Source: Pseudomonadota bacterium (GTDB lineage Bacteria > Pseudomonadota > Alphaproteobacteria > Rhodospirillales > 2-02-FULL-58-16). Taken from it: a DNA stretch of 16,096 nucleotides. Within the stretch, counting starts at the first letter, position 1, and each line of letters opens with the position of its first letter. Of the stretch, positions 1-7,238 are shown piece after piece. The notes under the pieces were generated by a model that was given only the letters and a program-made list of their open reading frames with translations, made no database searches and was not told the origin of the DNA. The stretch lies in contig JACZWD010000035.1 of NCBI GenBank assembly GCA_022572335.1, forward strand, positions 1-16,096. Reading direction: 5' to 3'. A program made the position numbers and the translations under genes.

Positions 1-70
1 CAGCCTGGAGCAAACCGTGGTCGACGAGGGCACGCCGGCGCCCGATCCGTCCCCGGCGCCCGGGGTGTGA
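1..70 (+). CDS. C-terminal tail of an unidentified protein (5' end outside window)
   Basis: An open frame enters from the left edge (codons starting at base 2) and ends at TGA 68-70. It encodes about 22 residues, SLEQTVVDEG followed by a Pro/Ala-rich end (TPAPDPSPAPGV). Such Pro/Ala tails are common at the C-termini of high-GC bacterial proteins. Too little is visible to name a family. The call rests only on an open frame with plausible composition, so it could be chance. Bases 71-262 after it show no gene, RNA or clear terminator that I can support. Confidence 0.4.
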   Translation, partial: SLEQTVVDEGTPAPDPSPAPGV

Positions 71-274
71 TTGGCGGGCCGAAGCGTCGTTGCTGAGCGA
101 ATACCCTCGACGGGCGTTCGGCCTTCGCGGGCGAGCCGCGGCGATGTCGGATCGGCCCCGAACAACGCTCGCCGAAAGCCGGCCCCTTCTCCACCCCTTT
201 GCCACCGAGCGTGCCCGCCGCGGCGGCCCCTTCCGGCCCATGACTGACGCCCACTCGGCACGTTGGAGAAACCC

Positions 275-1246
275 GTGAACAAGGTCATCCGCATTCACCG
301 GTACGGCGGGCCGGAAGTCATGCAATGGGAAGACGCCGAGGTCGGCGATCCCGGACCCGGCGAGGCGCGCATACGCCACACCGCCGTCGGCCTCAATTTC
401 GTCGATATTTACCACCGGGCCGGCCAGTTCGGGGCCGAAGCCCTGCCGATGGTGCTCGGCGTTCAGGGCGTGGGCGTCGTCGAGGACACCGGTGCCGGCG
501 TCGATGACATCAGGACCGGCGACCGGGTCGCCTACGTGGGAGTGCGGGGCGCCTATTGCGAACGCCGCCTGGTGCCGGCGGACCGGATGGTGATCCTGCC
601 CGACGACCTTTCGGACGTCGACGCGGCGGTCCTGCTGCTGCGCGGCCTGACCGCGGAGTACCTGTTGCGCCGGCTGTACCGCGTGCAGCCCGGCGACACC
701 ATCCTGTTTCATGCCGCCGCCGGCGGCGTCGGCCTCATCGCGTGCCAATGGGCGAAGGCGCTTGGCGCCACCGTCATCGGCACCGTCGGCAGCGACGCCA
801 AGGCGGACATCGCCCGCGCCCACGGCTGCGATCACGTCATCGTTTATACGCGCGAGGATTTCGTCGCCCGGGTGAAAGAGATCACCGACGGCCAGGGCGT
901 GCCGGTGGTGTACGATTCGGTCGGCCGCGACACCTTCATGGGCTCGCTCGACTGCCTGCGTCCCATGGGGATGGCGGTCAATTTCGGCACCGCCTCGGGC
1001 CAGGTGGAGCCCTTCCCCCTGCAGCGCCTGCACCACAATTCCCTGGTCGTCACCCGACCGACGCTGGCCACCTGGATCGCCGAGCGCGGCGACCTGGACG
1101 CCGCGTGCGCCGAGGTCTTCACCGTGGTCCGGGACGGCACGGTGAAGGTGGAGGCCAGCCGCACCTACCCCCTGCACGCCGCCGCCCAGGCCCACCGCGA
1201 CCTGGAGAGCCGCAACACCACCGGGGGCATGGCGCTGATTCCCTGA
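275..1246 (+). CDS. Zinc-independent quinone oxidoreductase (MDR superfamily, QOR type)
   Basis: This 323-residue medium-chain dehydrogenase/reductase probably performs NADPH-dependent reduction of a quinone or enone. The N-terminal GroES-like domain (about 1-125) has LNFVDIYHRAG, typical of QOR proteins. The Rossmann segment FHAAAGGVGLIACQWAKALG carries the AxxGGVG nucleotide-binding turn. It is followed by VYDSVGRDTF and a C-terminal GGMALIP. The catalytic and structural zinc ligands of alcohol dehydrogenases are absent, and the length is normal for QOR. I chose GTG 275 because GGAG at 265-268 sits 6 nt upstream; a TTG at 263 in the same frame overlaps that ribosome-binding site. It heads a run of acyl-CoA genes on the same strand and may process an unsaturated or quinone intermediate, but that is inference. 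The family is clear; the substrate is not. Confidence 0.88.
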   Translation: MNKVIRIHRYGGPEVMQWEDAEVGDPGPGEARIRHTAVGLNFVDIYHRAGQFGAEALPMVLGVQGVGVVEDTGAGVDDIRTGDRVAYVGVRGAYCERRLVPADRMVILPDDLSDVDAAVLLLRGLTAEYLLRRLYRVQPGDTILFHAAAGGVGLIACQWAKALGATVIGTVGSDAKADIARAHGCDHVIVYTREDFVARVKEITDGQGVPVVYDSVGRDTFMGSLDCLRPMGMAVNFGTASGQVEPFPLQRLHHNSLVVTRPTLATWIAERGDLDAACAEVFTVVRDGTVKVEASRTYPLHAAAQAHRDLESRNTTGGMALIP

Positions 1247-1263
1247 CGCGGGACTTTCCGGGA

Positions 1264-1315
1264 TGTGGCCGGTCTTGGGAAAATCCGCGGGGCGCGGAGG
1301 GGACGGCCGGCCACA
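1264..1315. repeat. Nested inverted repeats upstream of the acyl-CoA dehydrogenase gene
   Basis: TGTGGCCGG (1264-1272) is perfectly repeated in inverse as CCGGCCACA (1307-1315). Inside it, TCCGCG (1284-1289) and CGCGGA (1293-1298) pair around a GGG loop. As RNA this gives a two-tier stem in the gap between the oxidoreductase stop and the dehydrogenase start, ending 22 nt before ATG 1338. There is no T-tract, so it is not a standard intrinsic terminator. It could be an operator for a dimeric repressor, an mRNA processing or stability hairpin, or coincidence in GC-rich DNA. Confidence 0.4.
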
Positions 1316-1337
1316 ATGGAACGGGGGAACGCAGGCC

Positions 1338-2498
1338 ATGGACTTCACGCTGAGCGACGAGCAGCGCGACCTCAAGGAAACGGCGCGCCGGTTCGCCCGC
1401 GGCGAAATGGCGGCCGTCGCGAAAAGGATCGAGGCCGACGACGAACCCCTGTCCCGGGACTGGCTCGGACGGTACGCGGAGATGGGCTTTCTCGGCATCA
1501 ACGTGTCCGCGACCTACGGCGGGCTTGGCCTCGGGAACCTGGACGCCCTGCTGGTGATCGAGGAGTTCGCCAAGGTCTCGTCCGCCGTCGCCTTTCCCAT
1601 ATTCGAATCCTGTGTCGGTCCGGTCCGCGCCATCGAGCACCTGGCGGGCGAGGACCTGAAGGCGCGGGTCATCCCCAGGGTGTGCACGGGGGAGATCACG
1701 GTCGCGGTGGCCATGTCCGAACCCGAGGCCGGCACCGCCCTCACCGACCTCAAGACCAAGGGCGAGGTCCGGGACGGCACCGTCGTCCTCAACGGCACCA
1801 AGCGCTGGTGCTCGGGCGGCGGCCACGCGGACGGGTACGTGGTGTACTGCCGCCTGTCGGACGCCCCGGGCGCCAAGGGCATCGGCGCGGTCTACGTGGA
1901 ACGGGACACCGCCGGCGTCACCTTCGGCGAGCGGGAACGGCTCATGGGCTTTCGCGGCATCCCGTCATCCGACATCTTCTTCGACAATGTGGAGGTCCCG
2001 TCCGCAAACGTCATCCTGCCGGCCGGTGGCTTTGGCAGGCTGATGGCGGCCTTCGACCTGGAACGGTGCGGCAACGCGACCATGTCCCTTGGCCAGGCCT
2101 CGGGCGCCCTCGAGGATGTGCTCGAATACGTTCAGGAGCGCAGGCAGTTCGGCAAACCCATCGTGGAGTTCCAGGCCGTGCAGCTCAAACTTGCCGAGAT
2201 GGCCATGCAGGTCGAAGCGGCGCGCCTGCTGGTCTACCGGGCCGCGGTCAACGCCGAGGACGGATTGCCGAGCGTCTTCGATTCCAGCGTCGCCAAGTGC
2301 TTCGCCAACGAAATGGCGCGGGCGGTGACGGGAATGGCCGTTCAACTCATGGGCGGCTATGGGTATTCCACGGAATTTCCCATGGAGCGGCGCCTGCGCG
2401 ACGCCTGGGGCTGGGGCATCGCGGGCGGCACCATCGACATCCAGAAGGTCAATATCGCCGCGGCCATGGCCGGCCGCCGTTTCGATCAGCGGACGTAA
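1338..2498 (+). CDS. Acyl-CoA dehydrogenase
   Basis: This 386-residue FAD flavoprotein of the acyl-CoA dehydrogenase family would introduce the alpha-beta double bond into an acyl-CoA and pass electrons to ETF. It has the three-part family layout: an N-terminal helical domain (MDFTLSDEQRDLKETARRFA), a middle beta domain with VAMSEPEAGTALTDLKT and KRWCSGG, and a C-terminal helical domain with RRQFGKPI and LMGGYGYSTEFPMERRLRDA. At the position where many members have the catalytic Glu (IYEGT), this protein reads GIAGGT. It does have Glu242 in FDLERCGNA, aligning with the helix-G Glu of isovaleryl-CoA dehydrogenase-type enzymes, which I take as the likely base. ATG 1338 is preferred over the open frame extending back to 1263 because the family's normal N-terminus begins there and a G-rich GGGGGAAC precedes it. 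It lies 30 bp before the CoA-transferase gene, probably in the same operon. The substrate is unknown. Confidence 0.92.
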   Translation: MDFTLSDEQRDLKETARRFARGEMAAVAKRIEADDEPLSRDWLGRYAEMGFLGINVSATYGGLGLGNLDALLVIEEFAKVSSAVAFPIFESCVGPVRAIEHLAGEDLKARVIPRVCTGEITVAVAMSEPEAGTALTDLKTKGEVRDGTVVLNGTKRWCSGGGHADGYVVYCRLSDAPGAKGIGAVYVERDTAGVTFGERERLMGFRGIPSSDIFFDNVEVPSANVILPAGGFGRLMAAFDLERCGNATMSLGQASGALEDVLEYVQERRQFGKPIVEFQAVQLKLAEMAMQVEAARLLVYRAAVNAEDGLPSVFDSSVAKCFANEMARAVTGMAVQLMGGYGYSTEFPMERRLRDAWGWGIAGGTIDIQKVNIAAAMAGRRFDQRT

Positions 2499-2528
2499 TC
2501 ACGGGAGCACCCGTAAACGGAGCCAACG

Positions 2529-3755
2529 ATGAGCGATGAGGGACAATCCACGGGCGCCCTGGCCGGTATCCGTGTCGTCGACCTGAGCCGCGTGCTCGGG
2601 GGCCCGTACTGCACCCAGATACTGGGCGACCACGGGGCGGACGTGATCAAGGTGGAGCCGCCCATGGGCGACGAGACGCGGGAGTTCGGCCCACCCTTCA
2701 AGACCGACTCAGACGGGCGCACGGTCACCAGCGCCTACTATGAAGGCATCAACCGCAACAAACTGGGCATCGCGCTGGACCTTGGCACGGCGGCGGGGCG
2801 CGAGGTCGTGTTCCGGTTGCTCGAGACGGCCGACGTGCTGGTCGAGAACTTCAAGATCGGCACCTTGGAACGGTGGGGCATGGGATACGACGAAGTCCTG
2901 AAACGCCGTTTCCCGCGGCTCATCCATTGCCGGATAACCGGCTTCGGCGCCGATGGTCCCCTGGGCGCCAAGCCCGGGTATGACGCCGTGGCGCAGGCGA
3001 TGACGGGCCTCAACAGCGTCAACGGCACTCCCGAATCCGGGCCGACGCGGATCGGCGTGTCGATCGTCGACATGGTCGCCGGGCTCAACGCCGCCGTCGG
3101 GATCGCCATGGCCCTGGTGGAACGCGCCCGGTCGGGGCGCGGGCAGTTCATCGACCTGACGCTCTTTGATTCGGGCATCAGCATTCTCCACCCCCACGCC
3201 GCCGGTTGGTTCATGAACGGCAAGCTGCCCCGGCTTACGGGCAACGCGCACCCCTATGTGGCGCCGTATGACCAGTTTCAGACCAAGACCCGGCCCATAT
3301 TCCTTGGCGTCGCCAATGACCGTCAGTTCCGCAAGGCGGCCGAGATCCTCGGCCGCCCCGGGCTCGCCGAAGACCCAAGGTTCAAGACCAACGGGCTGAG
3401 AAGCGAGAACCGGCAGGCGCTTACGGAAATCCTCTCGCCGCTTCTTGCCGAGTGGGAATGCGAGGAATTGACCGACCGCCTGCTCGCCGCGGGCGTCGCC
3501 GCGGGTCCCGTCAACACCGTGGCGGAGGTGCTGACCGACCCCCACACCGCGCACCGCCGGATGGTTGTCGAGAAAGAGGGCTACCGGGGCGTGGGTCCGC
3601 CTATCAAGTTCAGCCGCACGCCGGCCTCGGTGCGCCTGAAGCCCCCTGCCTTCGCCGCGGATGCGCGCGAGGTTCTGGCGTTGGCCGGCTACACCGATGA
3701 GGAGATGGACGCCCTGATCGAATCGGGCGCCGTGGTCATGGAGCGCAAGCTATGA
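2529..3755 (+). CDS. Family III CoA-transferase (CaiB/BaiF)
   Basis: This 408-residue enzyme transfers CoA between a thioester and a free carboxylic acid through an aspartyl intermediate. The family start is textbook: LAGIRVVDLSRVLGGPYCTQ, then LGDHGADVIKVEPPMGDETR (the CoA-binding segment). Further on come NRNKLGIALDL, DVLVENFKIGTLERWGMGYD and CRITGFGADGPLGAKPGYD. Asp181 in IGVSIVDMVAG aligns with the catalytic Asp of formyl-CoA transferase. The C-terminal region (LLAAGVAAGPVNTVAEVLTD) is also family-typical, and the length is normal. GGAG at 2519-2522 is 6 nt before the ATG. A small ACGGG-AGCA-CCCGT dyad occupies the gap to the preceding gene. With the flanking dehydrogenase and hydratase genes it probably activates the acid that this cluster degrades. 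The specific acid cannot be read from the sequence. Confidence 0.92.
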   Translation: MSDEGQSTGALAGIRVVDLSRVLGGPYCTQILGDHGADVIKVEPPMGDETREFGPPFKTDSDGRTVTSAYYEGINRNKLGIALDLGTAAGREVVFRLLETADVLVENFKIGTLERWGMGYDEVLKRRFPRLIHCRITGFGADGPLGAKPGYDAVAQAMTGLNSVNGTPESGPTRIGVSIVDMVAGLNAAVGIAMALVERARSGRGQFIDLTLFDSGISILHPHAAGWFMNGKLPRLTGNAHPYVAPYDQFQTKTRPIFLGVANDRQFRKAAEILGRPGLAEDPRFKTNGLRSENRQALTEILSPLLAEWECEELTDRLLAAGVAAGPVNTVAEVLTDPHTAHRRMVVEKEGYRGVGPPIKFSRTPASVRLKPPAFAADAREVLALAGYTDEEMDALIESGAVVMERKL

Positions 3756-3789
3756 CACGCCCAGAGACCGTGCACGCGTAGGCCGTTCC

Positions 3790-5148
3790 ATGACGGACGT
3801 GGTCCAATACCAAATTCGTGGCTCGGTCGGCGTCATCACCATCGCCAACCCGCCGGTGAACGCCCTCGGCTTTCCGGTGCGCAAGGGCATCTTCGCCTGC
3901 CTGGAGCGGGCGGAGGAGGACGCGGACGTGACGGCATTGGTGCTCATCGGCGCCGGGCGCTGCTTTTCCGCCGGCGCCGACATCCGCGAGTTCGGCGGGG
4001 AACCGGAACCTCCCGCGTTGCGCGATGTGATCGAAAAGGTCCGGGATTGTCCGAAGCCGGTGATCGCCGCCATCCATGAGACGGCGCTCGGCGGCGGACT
4101 GGAACTGGCGCTGGGCTGCGATTACCGGATCGGCGCCCCGTCCGCCAGGGTCGGGCTGCCGGAGGTCAAGCTGGGCCTCGTCCCCGGCGCCGGGGGCACC
4201 CAGCGCCTGCCCCGGCTGATCGGGGTCGAGCCGGCGCTGAGGATCATCCTCGGCGGGGAACCCGTGCCCGCCGAAGAGGCGTTGGCGCTGGGTATTCTCG
4301 ACGAGGTGGTGGAGGGGGACCTGGCCGACGGCGCCGTCGCCTACGCCGAAAGGCTGGTCGCCGAAGGGCGCCCGGCGCACAGGACCCGCGCGCTGGACGA
4401 CCGGCCTGCCGAGGCGGCCGGCGCGCCCGGGGTTTTCGATCGCACGCGCAAGAGCATCGAAAAATGGGCGCGGGGCCTCATCGCCCCGAACCTGTGCATC
4501 GAAAGCGTCGAGAACGCGGTGCTATTGCCATTCGATGAAACCATGGGCAAAGAGCGCGAATTCTTCGTCCGTTGCCGGGAGTCCGATCAGTCCAAGGCCC
4601 AGCGCCACGTCTTCTTCGCGGAACGCCAGGCGGTCAGGATCCCCGACGTTCCGGCGGACACGGCGGTGATGTCCATACGCCGGGCGGCCGTGATCGGCTG
4701 CGGCACCATGGGCGCGGGCATCGCGATCACGTTCGCCAACGCCGGTATTCCCGTGCACGTCCTGGACGTGTCACCGGAGGCGCTCGATGCCGGCCTCGGC
4801 GTCATCCGCAAGACCTACGCCGCCAGTGTATCCAGGGGCCGCATCTCGGAGGCCGATCGGGAAGCGCGCATGCGCCTGATCACGGGCACGGCGGACTACG
4901 CCGACATCCGCGACGCCGACATCGTCATCGAGGCCGTGTTCGAGGAAATGGCCCTGAAAAAAAAGCTCTTCCAGACCCTGGACAGGGTGTGCAAGGCGGA
5001 CGCCATCCTCGCCACCAACACGTCCTCGCTGGATGTCGACGAAATCGCCGCCATCACCGCGCGCCCCGAAAAGGTGATGGGCACCCACTTCTTCAGTCCG
5101 GCCCACGTAATGCGGCTGATGGAAAACGTGCGCGGCGAGAAGACCTAG
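3790..5148 (+). CDS. N-terminal piece of the split gene: enoyl-CoA hydratase plus NAD-binding half of 3-hydroxyacyl-CoA dehydrogenase
   Basis: If the TAG at 5146-5148 is real, this 452-residue product is what would be made first. It keeps the complete hydratase domain with both catalytic Glu residues and the Rossmann domain with its His-Glu pair. It loses the C-terminal helical domains that in this family bind substrate and form the dimer. Hydratase activity could therefore survive while dehydrogenase activity would probably be lost. The start ATG 3790 lies 34 bp after the CoA-transferase stop; only a weak TAGG precedes it, but the N-terminus (VQYQIRGSVGVITIANPPVN) is family-typical. Confidence 0.7.
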   Translation: MTDVVQYQIRGSVGVITIANPPVNALGFPVRKGIFACLERAEEDADVTALVLIGAGRCFSAGADIREFGGEPEPPALRDVIEKVRDCPKPVIAAIHETALGGGLELALGCDYRIGAPSARVGLPEVKLGLVPGAGGTQRLPRLIGVEPALRIILGGEPVPAEEALALGILDEVVEGDLADGAVAYAERLVAEGRPAHRTRALDDRPAEAAGAPGVFDRTRKSIEKWARGLIAPNLCIESVENAVLLPFDETMGKEREFFVRCRESDQSKAQRHVFFAERQAVRIPDVPADTAVMSIRRAAVIGCGTMGAGIAITFANAGIPVHVLDVSPEALDAGLGVIRKTYAASVSRGRISEADREARMRLITGTADYADIRDADIVIEAVFEEMALKKKLFQTLDRVCKADAILATNTSSLDVDEIAAITARPEKVMGTHFFSPAHVMRLMENVRGEKT

Positions 5149-5166
5149 AACGAGACCATCGCTTCG

Positions 5167-5886
5167 GTGATGGGCCTTTCCAGGAGGCTCGGCAAGGTCG
5201 GGGTCCTGGTCGGCGTCGGCGACGGCTTCGTCGGCAACCGCATGTATCACGCCTACACCCGCGAGGCCAATTTCCTGTTGGAGGAAGGGGCGCTGCCCGG
5301 GCAGGTGGACAAGGCGATCTACGATTTCGGCTTTCCCATGGGTCCTTTCACCACCGGCGATCTGGCGGGGCTCGACGTGGGCTGGCGCATCCGCCAACGC
5401 CGGGCGAAGACCCGCGACCCGGACGAGCGCTATTCGCCCATCGCCGACCGCATCTGCGAGATGGGCCGGTTCGGCCAGAAAACGGGCGCCGGCTGGTACC
5501 GGTACGAAAAGGGCGGCCGCGCCCCGATCCCGGACCCGGAGATCGAAAAGCTGATTGTCGGTGTCTCGGACGAACTGGGAATCCAAAGGCGCGAGATCGG
5601 CGATCGGGAAATTCTCGAACGCTGCCTTTATGCGCTGATCAATGAGGGCGCAAAAATCCTCGACGAAGGCCTGGCGCTGAGGGCGGGCGACATCGACGTC
5701 ATCTGGATTTACGGATACGGCTTTCCCGTCCACCGGGGCGGCCCGTTGTTCCATGCCGACACGGTCGGCGCGAACGCGATCCTGGACGCCGTGCGAAGGC
5801 TCCACGGGACCCACGGCGCGGCGTTGAAGCCGGCGCCGTTGCTGGAAAGGCTGGCGCGGGAAGGGAGGGGCTTCCACCAAGGATAG
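5167..5886 (+). CDS. C-terminal piece of the split gene: 3-hydroxyacyl-CoA dehydrogenase helical domains
   Basis: The same frame resumes immediately after the TAG and stays open for 245 codons; the first possible start codons are GTG 5167 and ATG 5170. The protein begins within the end of the NAD domain (MGLSRRLGKVGVLVGVGDGFVGNRM). It carries both 3HCDH C-terminal repeats and ends IYGYGFPVHRGGPLFHADTV plus a short tail. No convincing ribosome-binding site precedes 5167, so independent translation is doubtful. Codon use is undegraded, which argues for a very recent interruption or an error in the sequence. It ends at TAG 5884-5886. Confidence 0.55.
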   Translation: MMGLSRRLGKVGVLVGVGDGFVGNRMYHAYTREANFLLEEGALPGQVDKAIYDFGFPMGPFTTGDLAGLDVGWRIRQRRAKTRDPDERYSPIADRICEMGRFGQKTGAGWYRYEKGGRAPIPDPEIEKLIVGVSDELGIQRREIGDREILERCLYALINEGAKILDEGLALRAGDIDVIWIYGYGFPVHRGGPLFHADTVGANAILDAVRRLHGTHGAALKPAPLLERLAREGRGFHQG

Positions 5887-5970
5887 CCGCCGCCCGGGCC
5901 GTTCGATGGTGGCATGGGCCACGGATTCTCGACCCGCCGAAGCGCGTCGCCGGGCGATAGATCCGGGAGA

Positions 5971-6609
5971 TCAGGGCGCCAGCGCGGCGCGGTCGGAAAT
6001 TGCTTCCGCGGGCACGGCGAAGGCATGATCCACGTATTCGAGAAGAATGGCCAGGCTCTCTTCCACGGAAAGGATCCCGGTGTTGATCGCCAGTTCGGGG
6101 TGACCCGGTGATTCGTAGGGAGCGGATATCCCGGTGAATTCGGGAATGTCGCCGCGCCGGGCCTTTTTATAAAGACCCTTGGGGTCGCGTCCCTCACACA
6201 CCTCGAGAGACGCCGTCAGGTGGATTTCGTGGAAGGCCTCACCGCCCGCCTGCCGGGCCAACTCGCGGTCGCGGCGGTAGGGCGAGATGAAGGCGGGAAT
6301 CACGATATACCCGGCATCGGCAAAAAGGGCCGCCACCTCTCCGATGCGGCGGATGTTTTCGCCCCGATCCGTGGGCGAGAAGCCGAGATCGGCGCTGAGC
6401 CCGTAACGGATATTGTCGCCGTCCAGCACGTAGACCTGGTAACCCTTTTTGAACAGACGCTGTTCCAGCTCGAACGCCAGCGTCGTCTTGCCCGACGCCG
6501 ACAGCCCGGTGAACCACAGCACGCCGCCCCGGTGCCCGTTGGCGCGCCAACGGGCCTCTTTCGCGACCCGGTGTTCCGTGGTCGTGATGTTGGTCGATCT
6601 GACCGTCAT
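5971..6609 (-). CDS. cysC: Adenylylsulfate (APS) kinase
   Basis: This 212-residue cytoplasmic kinase phosphorylates APS to PAPS, used for sulfate assimilation or for sulfation of metabolites. It shows the P-loop GLSASGKT (35-42), the APS-binding LDGDNIRYGLSADLGFS (from 62), RGENIRRIGEVA, the FISPYRRDRELAR segment with the family's conserved Ser, and DPKGLYKKARRGDIPEFTGI. The ATG at 6607-6609 gives the usual CysC N-terminus and has AGGA about 7 nt upstream. A 20-residue in-frame extension is possible but looks like upstream leader. The protein is CysC alone, without a fused CysN. No cysD, cysN or cysH is visible nearby, so its role here is unclear. It lies convergent to the split beta-oxidation gene and downstream of merR on the same strand, 156 bp away. 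Confidence 0.93.
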   Translation of the reverse strand: MTVRSTNITTTEHRVAKEARWRANGHRGGVLWFTGLSASGKTTLAFELEQRLFKKGYQVYVLDGDNIRYGLSADLGFSPTDRGENIRRIGEVAALFADAGYIVIPAFISPYRRDRELARQAGGEAFHEIHLTASLEVCEGRDPKGLYKKARRGDIPEFTGISAPYESPGHPELAINTGILSVEESLAILLEYVDHAFAVPAEAISDRAALAP

Positions 6610-6688
6610 ATGTGTCCTGGCGTCTCGCCGGCAGTACGAAAGGCCTGGGGGTTTTACGTCCTTTGCCACCCCGCATCAAGAGGGCAGG

Positions 6689-6710
6689 CCCGGCACTACC
6701 GGCTGCCGGG
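6689..6710. terminator. Hairpin between merR and cysC (weak terminator or attenuator candidate)
   Basis: CCCGGCA (6689-6695) and TGCCGGG (6704-6710) form a perfect 7-bp stem around an 8-nt loop in the merR-cysC gap. Neither side is followed by a run of T, so an intrinsic terminator is doubtful. It could still slow or process a transcript running from merR into cysC. Confidence 0.3.
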
Positions 6711-6765
6711 TTCCGGACGCGCCCGCGAACCGACGGCGAAGGCACAGGACAGCCCTGGAACTCTG

Positions 6766-7206
6766 TCAATTCCCCCCGTCCCGCCGGCCCGCGGTGCCGT
6801 CCTCGAACAGGGCCTCGATCAAGGGGCAATCGGGCATGGTCCCGCCCCGGCAGCGGGCGACCATGTCCGTCAGAACCTTTTCAAGGACCGCCAGGTCCTC
6901 CAGTTTTCCCCGTACCTCAGCCAGGTGGTTGCCGGCTATGCCCTCGACCTCGGCGCAGCTCTTCCCCTCTCCATCGGCCAACGAGAGCAGGGCGCGCACG
7001 GTATCCAACGTGAATCCCAACTGCCGCGCCCGGAGGATGAAGTTGAGGCGCTTCAGGGCGTCGTGATCATAGTGGCGGTGGCCGCCCAAGCTGCGCACGG
7101 GTGCGGCCAACAGGCCGACGCGCTCGTAATAGCGGATGGTCTCGACCTTGCAGCCGGTGCGCTTTGACACCACCCCGATGGTCATGTAGTGGGGAAAATC
7201 GGCCAT
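6766..7206 (-). CDS. merR: Mercury-responsive MerR-family regulator
   Basis: This 146-residue regulator would repress the divergent mer promoter and, with Hg(II) bound, distort the DNA to activate it. It has the MerR helix-turn-helix (MTIGVVSKRTGCKVETIRYYERVGLL, 8-33) and the wing motif GGHRHYDHDALKRLNFILRA. A dimerisation helix follows. The metal-site cysteines are Cys84 (KSCAEV), Cys119 (ARCRGG) and Cys127 (PDCPLIEAL). The 35-residue first interval matches Tn501 MerR; the second is 8 rather than 9, from memory of that protein. ATG 7206 is chosen because GGGAG (7214-7218) lies 7 nt upstream. An earlier in-frame ATG at 7284 would run through the operator, and ATG 7185 is a less likely alternative. 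Linkage to merTPFAB supports mercury as the signal, although the operator also resembles Pb/Cd/Zn-type sites. Confidence 0.92.
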   Translation of the reverse strand: MADFPHYMTIGVVSKRTGCKVETIRYYERVGLLAAPVRSLGGHRHYDHDALKRLNFILRARQLGFTLDTVRALLSLADGEGKSCAEVEGIAGNHLAEVRGKLEDLAVLEKVLTDMVARCRGGTMPDCPLIEALFEDGTAGRRDGGN

Positions 7207-7238
7207 GGACACACTCCCGGAAACACGAAAAAAATCCC

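Larger units (their letters stand above)
3790..5886 (+). pseudogene. Bifunctional enoyl-CoA hydratase/3-hydroxyacyl-CoA dehydrogenase, interrupted by in-frame TAG
   Basis: One continuous reading frame of 698 codons before the terminal TAG is split by TAG at 5146-5148 (codon 453). The whole has FadJ/FadB-like architecture. Residues about 1-190 are the hydratase fold with oxyanion segments CFSAGADIREF and ALGGGLELALG, and Glu105 and Glu125 as the catalytic pair. A Rossmann NAD domain follows from about 294 (VIGCGTMGAG, GxGxxG at 303-308). The dehydrogenase active site is HFFSPAHVMRLME (His433, Glu445). The two C-terminal helical 3HCDH domains follow after the stop (VGDGFVGNRM, GRFGQKTGAGWYRYEKGG). 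The stop falls eight residues after Glu445, in GEKT-stop-NETIASVMGL, where relatives usually have Ser, so one C-to-A change (TCG to TAG) would explain it. TAG also ends coxC here, so the code is standard. This is a recent nonsense mutation, a sequence error, or a split or readthrough gene. Confidence 0.85.

Noticed and set aside
90..278. 62-residue frame before the oxidoreductase gene
   Set aside because: Arg/Pro-rich composition typical of out-of-frame GC-rich DNA, overlaps the start and ribosome-binding site of the real gene, and has no recognisable motif.
2501..2514. ACGGG-AGCA-CCCGT dyad before the CoA-transferase gene
   Set aside because: Only a 5-bp stem immediately before the ribosome-binding site; likely chance, no sign of a terminator.
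5146..5148. TAG as a recoded sense codon (for example pyrrolysine)
   Set aside because: The same gene's terminal stop and the coxC stop are also TAG, and the family has Ser at this position; a point mutation or sequence error is simpler.
5909..5922. GTGGC-ATGG-GCCAC stem between the split beta-oxidation gene and cysC
   Set aside because: Only 5 bp and no T-tract on either strand, too weak to call a bidirectional terminator although the convergent position would suit one.
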